From the NCBI GenBank assembly GCA_947168065.1, contig CAMVKH010000001.1, positions 248,001-312,000 on the forward strand: a DNA stretch of 64,000 bases, in the 5' to 3' direction. Shown here piece after piece: positions 56,660 through 64,000 of the stretch. A program made the translations under genes and the position numbers. Position 1 is the first letter of the stretch. Each line of letters starts with the position of its first letter. The stretch comes from an uncultured Bacteroidales bacterium. Lineage in GTDB: Bacteria; Bacteroidota; Bacteroidia; Bacteroidales; UBA932. The notes under the pieces are model-generated. The model saw only the letters and a list, made by a program, of their open reading frames with translations. It was not told where the DNA came from and searched no databases.

Positions 56660-56730
56660 TGAGGTATGGTGTAATGGCAGCACAAGAGATTCTGGTCCTC
56701 TTAGTGGCGGTTCGAATCCGTCTACCTCAA
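56660..56730 (+). tRNA. tRNA-Gln (anticodon CUG)
   Basis: Acceptor TGAGGTA pairs with TACCTCA; the anticodon loop is TTCTGGT (anticodon CTG) in the stem AGAGA/CCTCT, and the T arm contains GTTCGAATC. The genome carries ACAA rather than ACCA after the acceptor, so CCA must be added or exchanged after transcription. Confidence 0.9.
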
Positions 56731-56744
56731 CAACCAGCGCTAAC

Positions 56745-56760
56745 CAGCGGCATCCGCCGC
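56745..56760 (+). repeat. Variant GCGGCATCCGCCGC hairpin after tRNA-Gln
   Basis: CAGCGGCATCCGCCGC differs from the family hairpin by one base in the loop. It lies 14 bases after the tRNA-Gln end, before repeat B. Confidence 0.65.
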
Positions 56761-56781
56761 AACTAGCAAATCGGCCAACTA

Positions 56782-56883
56782 CCGATGAACCAAGCGGCAT
56801 CAGCCGCTAGCGGAGACCGTGAGGGAGAGCCTGCGCGATAGCAGGTCGAAGCGGCAGGGTTTGGGGCGGAGCCCCAGTAACTA
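56782..56883 (+). repeat. Structured repeat B, directly 5' of tRNA-Met
   Basis: The second copy of the about 100-base element: CGATGAACCAAGCGGCATCA, GCCGCTAGCGGAGACCG, a variable stem (GAGCCTGCGCGATAGCAGG), and GGGGCGGAGCCCCAGTAACT. It ends one base before tRNA-Met, the same arrangement as repeat A and tRNA-Gln. Confidence 0.8.
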
Positions 56884-56884
56884 A

Positions 56885-56961
56885 GGCGGGATAGCTCAGC
56901 TGGTTAGAGCGCATGATTCATAATCATGAGGTCCCCAGTTCAATCCTGGGTCCCGCTACCA
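56885..56961 (+). tRNA. tRNA-Met (anticodon CAU)
   Basis: Acceptor GGCGGGA/TCCCGCT, D arm AGCTCAGCTGGTTAGAGC, anticodon loop TTCATAA (CAT) in stem CATGA/TCATG, and encoded CCA. The anticodon region is typical of elongator tRNA-Met in Bacteroidetes. A lysidine-modified tRNA-Ile (also CAT) is the alternative but is less likely. Confidence 0.93.
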
Positions 56962-56968
56962 GAAAAAG

Positions 56969-57001
56969 AGGCATCTACAAAAGTAGGTGCCTTATTTGTT
57001 T
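56969..57001 (+). terminator. Terminator after the tRNA cluster
   Basis: AGGCATCTAC pairs with GTAGGTGCCT (one G-U) around AAAA, then TATTTGTTTT. It overlaps the stop of the convergent gene at 56992. Confidence 0.8.
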
Positions 57002-57669
57002 TCTGGGTTCTGCTGTTCGTAGCGTTTGTTGGCGGTTTCGAAGTAGTACCTGAGGTCTTCGTTCTTCAAGATGGCGGTGCGGAAGCGTGAGAACCATTCT
57101 GCAAAGCTTTCCAGGGTTTCTCCTACGAAGAAATCTTCATCCAGTTCCCGTTCATAGGTGCCGCCGCCCGAATTGCTGGCGGCCCAGCCGGAACAGACGT
57201 CATCGTACCAACGATAAGGCTTCCCTTCCTGATTGAAGCGGATTTCAAGACGGGTGCTGGCATCGTGTTCTTCGTCCCTCGTCCACCCTACGAAAATATC
57301 CGCGTGACGGAACGCAAGGCCATTCTCCTTTGCGAAGCGCTCCCCATAGCTGTCGTACCAGCCTCTGATGAGAACGTTCTTTTTCTTCAGCAAGGCCTTC
57401 AGTTTTGATGTAACTGCAATGGACTGAAGGGTATAGGGAATCACGATGTACTTCAGGTTCGGGAACCCTTCCAAGAAGCCGGGGCCCACCTCGGTAATGC
57501 CTTTGGTGAATTCCACGCCTTCGTACTCATCCGTCCAGCCGCGCCCCTTGCCCTGATCGTATTTCACGTCCAGGTCTCCTTCACAGACCTTTCCTTGTCC
57601 GAGAACCTTCAAGGGATAGCCCCACGTATAGCTGTACTCGATGTCTTTGTTAAATAAGGAATAATTCAT
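56992..57669 (-). CDS. Protein of unknown function with a short LRR-like segment
   Basis: 225 residues without a signal peptide. The segment EFTKGITEVGPGFLEGFPNL..YIVIPYTLQSI (about 50-85) is similar to a BspA-type (LRR_5) leucine-rich repeat. The rest is Trp/Tyr-rich and charged (GYPLKVLGQG, RLEIRFNQEGKPYRWYDD, ELDEDFFVGETLESFAEWF). No catalytic motif is recognised. The gene ends within the tRNA terminator. Function unknown; the lipocalin-like gene is divergent from it. Confidence 0.7.
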   Translation of the reverse strand: MNYSLFNKDIEYSYTWGYPLKVLGQGKVCEGDLDVKYDQGKGRGWTDEYEGVEFTKGITEVGPGFLEGFPNLKYIVIPYTLQSIAVTSKLKALLKKKNVLIRGWYDSYGERFAKENGLAFRHADIFVGWTRDEEHDASTRLEIRFNQEGKPYRWYDDVCSGWAASNSGGGTYERELDEDFFVGETLESFAEWFSRFRTAILKNEDLRYYFETANKRYEQQNPENK

Positions 57670-57709
57670 AGCGGATCATTGTTTTTCTCAAAAATAGCAC
57701 AATTTTTGC

Positions 57710-57717
57710 TATCTTTG
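57710..57717 (+). promoter_or_regulatory. -7 element of the lipocalin-like lipoprotein
   Basis: TATCTTTG, 30 bases before the ATG at 57747, which is preceded by an A-rich ribosome-binding stretch (AAAAAACAGG). Confidence 0.6.
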
Positions 57718-57746
57718 CCGTTGCAGAACAACTAAAAAACAGGATT

Positions 57747-58244
57747 ATGAAAAGATTTATTTGTTCACTGATGCTCCTCGCGGGGCTTTCTGCCCTGGTT
57801 TGTTCCTGTGATATCCTGAACAACCAAAATGAAGAAGAACAGGCAGGTACCATCTACGGAACCTGGGTGCTTGACAAACTCACCATTGAAGCTTCAGCTT
57901 CCGTTATCGGCAATGGAAGCCAGAATACATCCGTCATCGACTTCACCAGCACGCCCGCCTACCTGGACATAGACGAGACTATGCTCGCTACGGCCCGGAT
58001 GGGATGGGATGTAGAGATCTGCACCATCTCCTACAATGCTGACAAGAAGACGATCCGCTTCAACGATGACCTTTCAGTCGGCGACGACGGCAAGGCCATG
58101 GTCCTGGTCGGTGTCTATGAGATTACTGAGCTGACGCCCAACACGCTGACGCTCCGCCAGCCGGACTTCAACATCGACATTCCGGGCATCTTCTCCTCGC
58201 ACCAGACCGCTATCTACGCCTTCCACCGGAAGACGAAGAACTAA
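57747..58244 (+). CDS. Lipocalin-like lipoprotein of unknown function
   Basis: 165 residues with lipobox ALVCSC. The mature N-terminus is acidic (NNQNEEEQ), then YGTWVLDKLTI, which resembles the G-x-W start of lipocalin-like domains. Alternating strands follow (KKTIRFNDDLSV, VYEITELTPNTLTL, TAIYAFHRK). Small lipoproteins of this type are common in Bacteroidales and mostly uncharacterised. It ends in a strong bidirectional terminator. Confidence 0.7.
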   Translation: MKRFICSLMLLAGLSALVCSCDILNNQNEEEQAGTIYGTWVLDKLTIEASASVIGNGSQNTSVIDFTSTPAYLDIDETMLATARMGWDVEICTISYNADKKTIRFNDDLSVGDDGKAMVLVGVYEITELTPNTLTLRQPDFNIDIPGIFSSHQTAIYAFHRKTKN

Positions 58245-58259
58245 CGGATGATGCCGTCC

Positions 58260-58297
58260 TAAAAAAGCCGCACCGGTTTTCGGTGCGGCTTTTTTTT
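58260..58297. terminator. Bidirectional Rho-independent terminator
   Basis: AGCCGCACCG and CGGTGCGGCT form a perfect 10-bp stem with loop GTTTT. It has six A on the left and eight T on the right, so it can end both the lipocalin-like transcript and the convergent M3 peptidase transcript. Confidence 0.95.
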
Positions 58298-58313
58298 CGT
58301 GGCACACAGAAGC

Positions 58314-60410
58314 CTATTTCAGACCCCTGTTCTCCAGCAGACCGTCCACCTTGGGCTGACGGCCGCGGAAGTTCTGGTACATCACCGTGCCCTTGTCGAT
58401 ACCGCCGGGGGTCAGGATGAACTTGCGGAAGCGCTCGGCAACGCCCTGGTTGAAGATGTTGCCCGTCTCCTTGAAGGCCTGGAAGGCATCGCAATCCAGC
58501 ACTTCTGCCCAGATGTAGCTGTAGTATCCGGCGCTGTAGCCACCGCCGATGGAGTGGCTGAAGTTCGTCACGCTGTAGCGCGGCAGGATCTGCTTGGGAA
58601 TGCCGCGGGCAGCGAGCTTCTCAGCCTGGAACTTCATCACATCCAGGTCCGCGGGGACCTCGGTCAGGACGTGGAGGTCCATATCTACATAAGAGGCGGC
58701 AAGGTATTCGACCGTGGCGAAGCCCTGGCCGTACTTGCCGCTGGCTTCGATCTTGTCGATGAGCTCCTGCGGAATCACTTCACCCGTCTTGTAGTGCTTT
58801 GCATAGACCTTCAGCACCTCGGGTTCGAAGGCCCAGTGCTCGTTGATCTGGGAAGGAAGCTCCACGAAGTCGCGCTCGGTGCCCGATACACCGCTGTAGT
58901 GGACGTTGCGGAAGAAGGAGTGAAGAGCGTGGCCGAACTCGTGGAACATGGTCTCTACGTTGTCGAGGGTCTGGAGCGCAGGCTTGTCACCGGACGGGAG
59001 GGTCATGTTGCAGACGTTGGTCACAATAGGCTGCACGCGCTGAGCGCCATCATAGGTCTGGCCACGGAAGCCACCGCACCAGGCGCCGGCGCCCTTGCCG
59101 TCACGCGGGAAGTAGTCGCTGTAGAAGATGGCGATCACATTGCCGTCGCGGTCGATCACGTCCCAGGATTTTGCGGTAGGCTCGTACTGGGGATAATCTT
59201 CGGTGCGCTCGTTGAACGACAGGCCGTAGAGTTTGTTCGCCACATAGAAGATACCCTGCTGGACCTGGTTGATTTCCAGATACTCAGACACGACCGCCTC
59301 GTCGATGTCGAACTTGGCTTTCTTGGCTTTGTCGAGGTAGTACATATAGTCCCAGGGCTGCGGTTCGCCCTTGATGCGGTCTTTCTTCATCATGGCCTTG
59401 ATGTCGGCGATCTCTTCGTTCGCCTTCTTGACGGCCGGCGCCCAGATCTGGTCGAGCAGGTCGTACACGTTGGCGGCGTTCTCAGCCATGCGGTCCTTCA
59501 GCGACATGGCTGCATAGTCGCTGTAACCCATCAGTTTGGCGCGTTCCAGGCGCAGCGCGATGATGCGGGCGGCTATGGCCTTGTTGTCGTACTGGTCGCC
59601 GTGGTTGCAGCGGTTGTTGTACATCTCATAAACCTGCTTGCGGAGGTTACGGTTCTTGCAGTACTGCAGCACGGGATTGCAGCTGGGGCGCTGCATGTTG
59701 AAAGCATATTTGCCCTTCTGGCCGATGCGCTCGGCAAGTGCAGCCGCGCGGTCTATATTGTCCTGGGAAAGGCCTTCGAGCTCCTTCACGGTGTTGACGA
59801 TCACGTAGGTGTTGTTGGTGTCGTGCATCAGGTTCTGGCTGAACTGCAGCTGGAGGGTCGAGAGCTCCATGTTGATCTTGGCGATCTTGGCCTGGGTGTC
59901 GGCATCGAGCAGGGCGCCGCCATTCACATAGCCGTCGTAGGTCTTCTGCAGCAGGCGTTTCTGCTCCTTGTTGAGATTGTATTTGTCCTGGTGGTCATAG
60001 ACATACTTGACCTTTTCGAACAGTTTCCGGTTCATCCGCATCTCATTGCTGTGGGCGGAAGTCAACGGGTTCATCTCACGGGCGAAGGCCTGGAGTTCCG
60101 GCGTGGAGCTGGCGCTGTTGAGCGAGCCCCAGACCGAACTGGTCTTGGACATCAGTTTGCCGCTCTTCTCGAGTGCCACGATCACGTTTTCGAAGCTGGG
60201 TTCCTCGGGATTGTCGACGATGGCCTGAATCTCCTTCTTGTGCTCTTCCATGCCCTTGAGCATGCCTTCGCGGAAGTTGTCGATGGTCAGGATTTCAAAC
60301 GGAGGAATCTCGTAGGGCGTCTTGTAGCGTTTCTGCAAGAGCGGGTTCTGCGCATCGGCCGGGCTCCAGACGAACAGGGCGAGCGCTGCAATAAGCATCA
60401 GTTTTTTCAT
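58314..60410 (-). CDS. M3-family peptidase, secreted
   Basis: 698 residues. Unlike the copy at 49953-52001 it has a signal peptide (MKKLMLIAALALFVWSPADAQ), so it should act outside the cytoplasm. The zinc site is TMFHEFGHALHSFF with the second Glu in FVELPSQINEHWAFEP. It is similar to the Dcp-type dipeptidyl carboxypeptidases. The two enzymes probably divide peptide processing between compartments. Confidence 0.94.
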   Translation of the reverse strand: MKKLMLIAALALFVWSPADAQNPLLQKRYKTPYEIPPFEILTIDNFREGMLKGMEEHKKEIQAIVDNPEEPSFENVIVALEKSGKLMSKTSSVWGSLNSASSTPELQAFAREMNPLTSAHSNEMRMNRKLFEKVKYVYDHQDKYNLNKEQKRLLQKTYDGYVNGGALLDADTQAKIAKINMELSTLQLQFSQNLMHDTNNTYVIVNTVKELEGLSQDNIDRAAALAERIGQKGKYAFNMQRPSCNPVLQYCKNRNLRKQVYEMYNNRCNHGDQYDNKAIAARIIALRLERAKLMGYSDYAAMSLKDRMAENAANVYDLLDQIWAPAVKKANEEIADIKAMMKKDRIKGEPQPWDYMYYLDKAKKAKFDIDEAVVSEYLEINQVQQGIFYVANKLYGLSFNERTEDYPQYEPTAKSWDVIDRDGNVIAIFYSDYFPRDGKGAGAWCGGFRGQTYDGAQRVQPIVTNVCNMTLPSGDKPALQTLDNVETMFHEFGHALHSFFRNVHYSGVSGTERDFVELPSQINEHWAFEPEVLKVYAKHYKTGEVIPQELIDKIEASGKYGQGFATVEYLAASYVDMDLHVLTEVPADLDVMKFQAEKLAARGIPKQILPRYSVTNFSHSIGGGYSAGYYSYIWAEVLDCDAFQAFKETGNIFNQGVAERFRKFILTPGGIDKGTVMYQNFRGRQPKVDGLLENRGLK

Positions 60411-60446
60411 ATGACAATCGTAAATAGGATGATGATTCTCTTCTTT

Positions 60447-60461
60447 CCCGGCGTAGCCGGG
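60447..60461. repeat. Short CCCGGC-GTA-GCCGGG palindrome
   Basis: It is like the palindrome at 32031 in stem sequence and in the following GATC/AATC, but with loop GTA. It lies in the 5' region of the secreted M3 gene. Confidence 0.55.
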
Positions 60462-60472
60462 GATCAGTCTTA

Positions 60473-60480
60473 CAAAGATA
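60473..60480 (-). promoter_or_regulatory. -7 element of the secreted M3 peptidase
   Basis: TATCTTTG on the minus strand, 62 bases before the ATG. The leader would include the CCCGGC palindrome. Confidence 0.55.
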
Positions 60481-60532
60481 GCAAGAAGAAACGGTTTTTC
60501 CGACAGGCCGAACAGTTTTGGCGGATTATTGC

Positions 60533-60540
60533 TACTTTTG
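60533..60540 (+). promoter_or_regulatory. -7 element of the yqeY transcript, close to the start
   Basis: TACTTTTG, only seven bases before the ATG at 60548, so the transcript may have almost no leader. Confidence 0.5.
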
Positions 60541-60547
60541 TGCTACT

Positions 60548-60997
60548 ATGACACTTGAACAACAGATCCAGGAAGACATCAAGGCCGCGATGAAGGCCCA
60601 CGATGCCGTAGCGATGGCCGCCGTGCGCGCTGTCAAGAACGAAATCCTCCTTTTCAAGACCGCCGAGGGCGGTTCGAAGGACGTCACCGACGCCGATGTG
60701 CTGAAGATGATCCAGAAGCTCATCAAGCAGCGCAAGGAGACCGCGCAGGTCTACGTCGACAACGGCCGTCAGGAGCTGGCCGACAACGAGCTGGCCGAAG
60801 CAGCCGTGATGGAGCGCTATCTGCCCAAACAGCTTTCGCAGGAAGAACTGGAAACAAAGGTCCGCGAGATCATCGCCGAAGTAGGCGCCACCTCCATCCG
60901 CGATATGGGCAAGGTGATGGGCGTCGCCTCCAAACGCCTGGCCGGCGTGGCCGACGGCCGCGCCATCTCCACCGCCGTCAAGGCGCTCCTGGCCTGA
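60548..60997 (+). CDS. yqeY: GatB/YqeY domain-containing protein
   Basis: 149 residues from the ATG at 60548 (MTLEQQIQEDIKAAMKAHDAVA). The YqeY domain is similar to the tail of GatB, with the conserved LPKQLSQEELE and DMGKVMGVASKRLAGVADGR segments. It may bind tRNA or act in transamidation; no reaction has been shown. It shares one base with the GH3 gene (TGATG). Confidence 0.93.
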   Translation: MTLEQQIQEDIKAAMKAHDAVAMAAVRAVKNEILLFKTAEGGSKDVTDADVLKMIQKLIKQRKETAQVYVDNGRQELADNELAEAAVMERYLPKQLSQEELETKVREIIAEVGATSIRDMGKVMGVASKRLAGVADGRAISTAVKALLA

Positions 60998-62268
60998 TGA
61001 AGCGGTCCCTTTTCATCGCCGGCTTGCTTGTGGCGCTGCTCACTGCCGGCTGCCGGGACAATTCCGCGGATCTGCGGCACCAGGCGCAGGTCGAAGCGCT
61101 GATGCAGCAGCTTTCCATCCGCGAGAAGGTCGCCCAGCTCATTGTCCTGACTATCAGTCGGGAGCCCAGCGATTCGACCCGTTCCCTGCAGGATTCACTC
61201 ATCCGGGATGAGGGTCTGGGCGGCGTCATCATCATGCGCGGTCCCGTCCGTCCGTTCATCGAACGCATGAACGAGTTGCAAGCCCTGTCGAAACTGCCGC
61301 TGCTGGTGGCTACCGACGCCGAGTGGGGCGCGGCCATGCGCTTCGCCGAGTATCTCCCCTACCCACGCCAGCGGATCCTGGGCCGGCTCGAAGGACGCAG
61401 TGGGCGGAAACTCATCTACAAGATGGGCCGCAATGTCGGCCGCGAACTCCGCGACCTCAACATATACGTCAACTATGCGCCGGTAGCCGACGCCTGCCCC
61501 GACCCGTACGACAAGTCCGACGGCCAGCGGTCCTTCGGCAGCGATCCCGAGATGGTTGGTGACTATGCCACCGCTTATATGAAGGGTATGCAGGACGAAG
61601 GCATCTACGCATGCGGTAAACACTATCCCGGCCACGGCGCCACCACGGTGGATTCCCACTACGAAATGCCGGTCGTCCTCTACGACCGCGCCCGGCTCGA
61701 CAGTGTAGAACTCGCTCCTTTTCAGCGGCTTATCGACGAAGGCGTTGCGATGATCATGGTAGCCCACATGAGTATTCCCGCCATCGACTCCACCGGTATT
61801 CCCATGTCGATTTCGGCTCCCTGTATGAAAGAACTGCTGCGGGAAGAACAGGGTTTCCGGGGTCTGGTGATCACCGACGCCGTCGGGATGCAGGGCGTGG
61901 CCGCCGGCCGTACGCCACTGGAGGTCAACACCGCCGTCTATCGCGCCGGCTCCGACATGATCCTGATGCCCGACGACATCAAGCTGACGATCGACGCCAT
62001 CGCCGACTCCGTCGCCTGCGGCATCTGGCCGGTGGAAGAACTCGATGCGAAAGTCCGCCGTGTCCTGACCCTCAAGGCCAACGCCGGCTTTTTCGACGAA
62101 GGCTACTCCCCCATCGTCCGCGACCTCGATCAGAAAATCGCCGACGCCCGCCAGCGTGACTCTCTGCTGCAGGTCCGTATCGACCGGGCCCTGTCCCGCT
62201 CTTCCAAGCCCTACATCGAGCCTGTCGGCGGCGACAAGACCCTGGTACTGGACAAGGCCGGGAAATAA
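60997..62268 (+). CDS. NagZ-type glycoside hydrolase family 3 lipoprotein
   Basis: 423 residues with a lipobox (LLTAGC). The GH3 barrel has REKVAQLIVLTI, the NagZ His/Asp loop KHYPGHGATTVDSHYEMP (general acid-base) and the nucleophile Asp in VITDAVGMQGV. Such enzymes remove N-acetylglucosamine from muropeptides or chitin-like glycans. E. coli NagZ is cytoplasmic, whereas this one is predicted to be envelope-tethered, as is common in Bacteroidetes. Confidence 0.93.
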   Translation: MKRSLFIAGLLVALLTAGCRDNSADLRHQAQVEALMQQLSIREKVAQLIVLTISREPSDSTRSLQDSLIRDEGLGGVIIMRGPVRPFIERMNELQALSKLPLLVATDAEWGAAMRFAEYLPYPRQRILGRLEGRSGRKLIYKMGRNVGRELRDLNIYVNYAPVADACPDPYDKSDGQRSFGSDPEMVGDYATAYMKGMQDEGIYACGKHYPGHGATTVDSHYEMPVVLYDRARLDSVELAPFQRLIDEGVAMIMVAHMSIPAIDSTGIPMSISAPCMKELLREEQGFRGLVITDAVGMQGVAAGRTPLEVNTAVYRAGSDMILMPDDIKLTIDAIADSVACGIWPVEELDAKVRRVLTLKANAGFFDEGYSPIVRDLDQKIADARQRDSLLQVRIDRALSRSSKPYIEPVGGDKTLVLDKAGK

Positions 62269-62318
62269 ACCGGTTTCGGAAAGAAAACCCTGACTGTAAC
62301 ACAGAGAGATACGAAGCA

Positions 62319-63593
62319 ATGAACATCCTGGTCATCGTCGGCAGTCCGAAAGGGAAGGACTCCATCACTTTGCACACCTGCCTCTATCTGGAAAAGCAGT
62401 TCCCGGAACTGCATTTTGACTATATCTATCCCGGGCAGCGTATCAAAGCGCTGGAAAAAGACTTCTCCCCAGCCCTGGATGCCATCCGGAAAGCGGACGT
62501 GCTGCTCTTCTGCTACCCCGTCTATACTTTCCTGGTCCCTTATCAACTACACCGGTTCATCGAGCTGATGAAAGCTTCCGATGAGGACTTTTCCGGAAAG
62601 ACAGCGACCCAGGTCACCACATCCAAGCATTTCTATGACATTACGGCGCATCGCTTCGTCCGGGACAACTGCGCCGACATGGGATTGTGTTTCCTGGACG
62701 GCCTTTCCGCAGATATGGACGATATCCTCAAAGACTCCGGCCGGAAGCAGGCCAGGGACTGGATGAACTTCGTCCGCTGGCAGATGGGCAACGGTGGATC
62801 GCCGGAGCGGTCGAACGACAGGAAGGCGGTCGTTGTCGCCGACCTGGAACCGGGTGATGCACGGCTGAAAGAAATGGTGGACCGGTTCGTGGCCGTATTC
62901 CCCTATCCGTGCGATGTCATCAATATCCGCGAATTCCCTTTTCAAGGCGGCTGCCTGAGCTGCTTCAGCTGCGCCGCCACGGGAAAGTGCGTCTACAAGG
63001 ACGGCTTCGACGATTTCCTCCGCAATACGATCCATAAGCACGACGCCATCATCTACGCATTCCGCATCCAGGACCACTCGATGGGTTCCCGCTTCAAACT
63101 GTACGACGACCGCCAGTTCTGCAACGGACACCGTACCGTGACGATGGGGACACCCTTCGGCTATCTGGTGGAAGGCGCCTATTCAAAAGAAGAGAATCTC
63201 CGGCTGCTCCTGGAAGCACGCGCCCAGGTGGGCGGCAATTTTCTGGCGGGAGTCGCCACCGATGAAGGAGACCTGGAGGCAGCCATCAACCAGCTCAGCG
63301 CCACGCTCGCCTATGCCATGGAGACCCGGTACACCCCGCCGCAGAACTTCCTCGGAGTGGGCGGCATGAAGATCTTCCGGGACCTCATCTATATGATGCG
63401 GGGCCTGATGCGGGCCGATCACCGTTTCTTCCAATCGCACGGCCAGTACGATTTCCCGCAGAAACAGTGGAAGACCTCCTGGAAGATGTATCTGGTAGGT
63501 TGGCTCATGCGTAACAAGAAACTCAAGGCCAAAGCCGGCAGCAAATTCACGGAAGGCATGGTAGGGCCGTACAGGAAAGCCATCGAGGAGTAA
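62319..63593 (+). CDS. Flavodoxin-like NAD(P)H oxidoreductase with two flavodoxin-like halves
   Basis: 424 residues, about twice the usual size of the family. The first half (about 1-140) starts with an FMN-binding loop, VIVGSPKGKDSITLH, followed by FCYPVYTFLVPYQL. The second half (about 165-330) begins again as a flavodoxin-like strand (AVVVADLEPGDARLKEMV) and has GCLSCFSCAATGKCVYKDGFDDF, the Cys pattern of iron-sulfur flavoproteins. The second FMN loop is degenerate. A basic C-terminal tail follows. The role may be redox control or Fe-S linked reduction; the substrate is unknown. No partner gene is adjacent. Confidence 0.85.
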   Translation: MNILVIVGSPKGKDSITLHTCLYLEKQFPELHFDYIYPGQRIKALEKDFSPALDAIRKADVLLFCYPVYTFLVPYQLHRFIELMKASDEDFSGKTATQVTTSKHFYDITAHRFVRDNCADMGLCFLDGLSADMDDILKDSGRKQARDWMNFVRWQMGNGGSPERSNDRKAVVVADLEPGDARLKEMVDRFVAVFPYPCDVINIREFPFQGGCLSCFSCAATGKCVYKDGFDDFLRNTIHKHDAIIYAFRIQDHSMGSRFKLYDDRQFCNGHRTVTMGTPFGYLVEGAYSKEENLRLLLEARAQVGGNFLAGVATDEGDLEAAINQLSATLAYAMETRYTPPQNFLGVGGMKIFRDLIYMMRGLMRADHRFFQSHGQYDFPQKQWKTSWKMYLVGWLMRNKKLKAKAGSKFTEGMVGPYRKAIEE

Positions 63594-63822
63594 TTCCTTC
63601 TTTCCGGGCAAATAATTCCCGACAAGCCACGGGAAACTGAACCCGATAATCGTTTGGAACAGCCTCCTTTGACTGACAGCCTTCTCTCACGATATCTCGT
63701 TCCTTCCGCGCCGTTTTTGGCTCGGTTGGGACGGGATCTGGCGCTATGAGGTCTCTGTATGGTTTTACCGTACCAGCCAAAAATCAGGTTGAGCGGTTTT
63801 GCATGGAAAGTATCCTCAGGTC
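63594..63822. other. Intergenic region without a recognised gene
   Basis: I see no credible gene on either strand. A 77-residue minus-strand open frame (63547-63780) overlaps the flavoprotein end and has no family features. No clear terminator follows the flavoprotein gene. Confidence 0.6.
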
Positions 63823-63853
63823 TTGACTTCGCCCGTGTTATGTATTATCTTTG
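63823..63853 (+). promoter_or_regulatory. Promoter of the right-edge gene (TTG-N20-TATCTTTG)
   Basis: TTG at 63823-63825 and TATCTTTG at 63846-63853 are 20 bases apart, a good Bacteroidetes promoter, 35 bases before the ATG at 63889. Confidence 0.7.
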
Positions 63854-63888
63854 TATCTGAGCAGCCACTAGCGGCGGCAGATTTGAAG

Positions 63889-64000
63889 ATGGAGATTTCC
63901 CAGGAACTGCTCAGGCAGATTGTATCCGATCTGGGGCTGGACGTCCCTTTCGCCAAAAACCAGAGAATCCAAATAAAGAATTGTTGGCATTTCAGCACGG
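63889..64000 (+). CDS. 5' end of a gene cut by the right edge
   Basis: The ATG at 63889 opens a frame of 37 codons (MEISQELLRQIVSDLGLDV, then PFAKNQRIQIKNCWHFST) with no stop. The N-terminus is reminiscent of Bacteroidales proteins with an IS200/Y1-type transposase-like domain, but 37 residues do not allow a firm call. The good promoter upstream supports it as a real gene. Confidence 0.55.
   Translation, partial: MEISQELLRQIVSDLGLDVPFAKNQRIQIKNCWHFST

Noticed and set aside
58299-60551. Plus-strand open frame of 750 codons
   Set aside because: Antisense to the secreted M3 peptidase with HEFGH motif; its own product has no known features.
63547-63780. 77-codon minus-strand frame at the right end
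   Set aside because: Overlaps the flavoprotein end, no ribosome binding site or family signal; treated as chance.

Overview
The window reads as chromosomal DNA of a GC-rich member of the Bacteroidales. Support for this: a SusC/RagA-type TonB receptor with an STN domain; many -7 promoter elements of the form TAnnTTTG; A-rich ribosome binding sites; the Bacteroidetes F-ATPase order atpD-C-B-E-F-H-A-G; a DUF4837 lipoprotein; and a Bacteroidales-type radical-SAM/lipoprotein cassette. I cannot place it to genus; an Alistipes-like or uncultured gut/rumen lineage would fit. Most of the window is core housekeeping DNA, densely packed, with many ATGA or TGATG stop/start overlaps. Several real starts lie well inside longer open frames and were reset here from family alignment and overlap logic.

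Layout. 1-3177: C-terminally cut SusC (minus). 3309-11772: a minus-strand run of aldo/keto reductase, MATE exporter, DUF3737 beta-helix, PatB/MalY aminotransferase, serine hydrolase, DsbD and a TlpA-like thioredoxin, closed by a strong terminator. 11809-17741: a minus-strand aspartate-to-homocysteine set (metY-metX-thrA, then asd), with a large palindromic, G/C-tract-flanked repeat between thrA and asd. 17864-20583: a divergent Lrp/AsnC regulator coupled to a short UvrA paralogue. 20654-25320: metallo-hydrolase, PLD-family protein, ROK kinase, sugar MFS transporter and an EF-hand/dockerin-loop protein. 25470-32020: the F1Fo ATP synthase operon. 32082-34576: two lipoproteins (TlpA-like and M28 peptidase). 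34599-36938: phosphohexomutase, peptide deformylase and YqgF (minus). 36960-41299: M23-like protein, dxr, rseP and DUF4837. 41366-43153: tRNA-Glu, rpsT, radC, upp. 43188-45577: unknown lipoprotein plus miaB. 45652-48445: two small envelope proteins, rpoN, OsmC. 48446-52373: cysS, M3 peptidase, zinc-ribbon protein. 52638-53837: ssb and an M48 peptidase.

The most unusual part is 53878-56991. It holds a radical-SAM/SPASM enzyme directly behind two small lipoproteins that share an almost identical export leader but have different bodies, a candidate lipoprotein-modification system. It is followed by tcdA and a two-tRNA cluster (Gln, Met) in which each tRNA is preceded by a copy of the same structured repeat of about 100 bp. 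The right end (56992-64000) holds an unknown protein, a lipocalin-like lipoprotein, a secreted M3 peptidase, a YqeY protein, a NagZ-type GH3 enzyme, a protein with two flavodoxin-like halves, and the first codons of a gene cut by the window edge.
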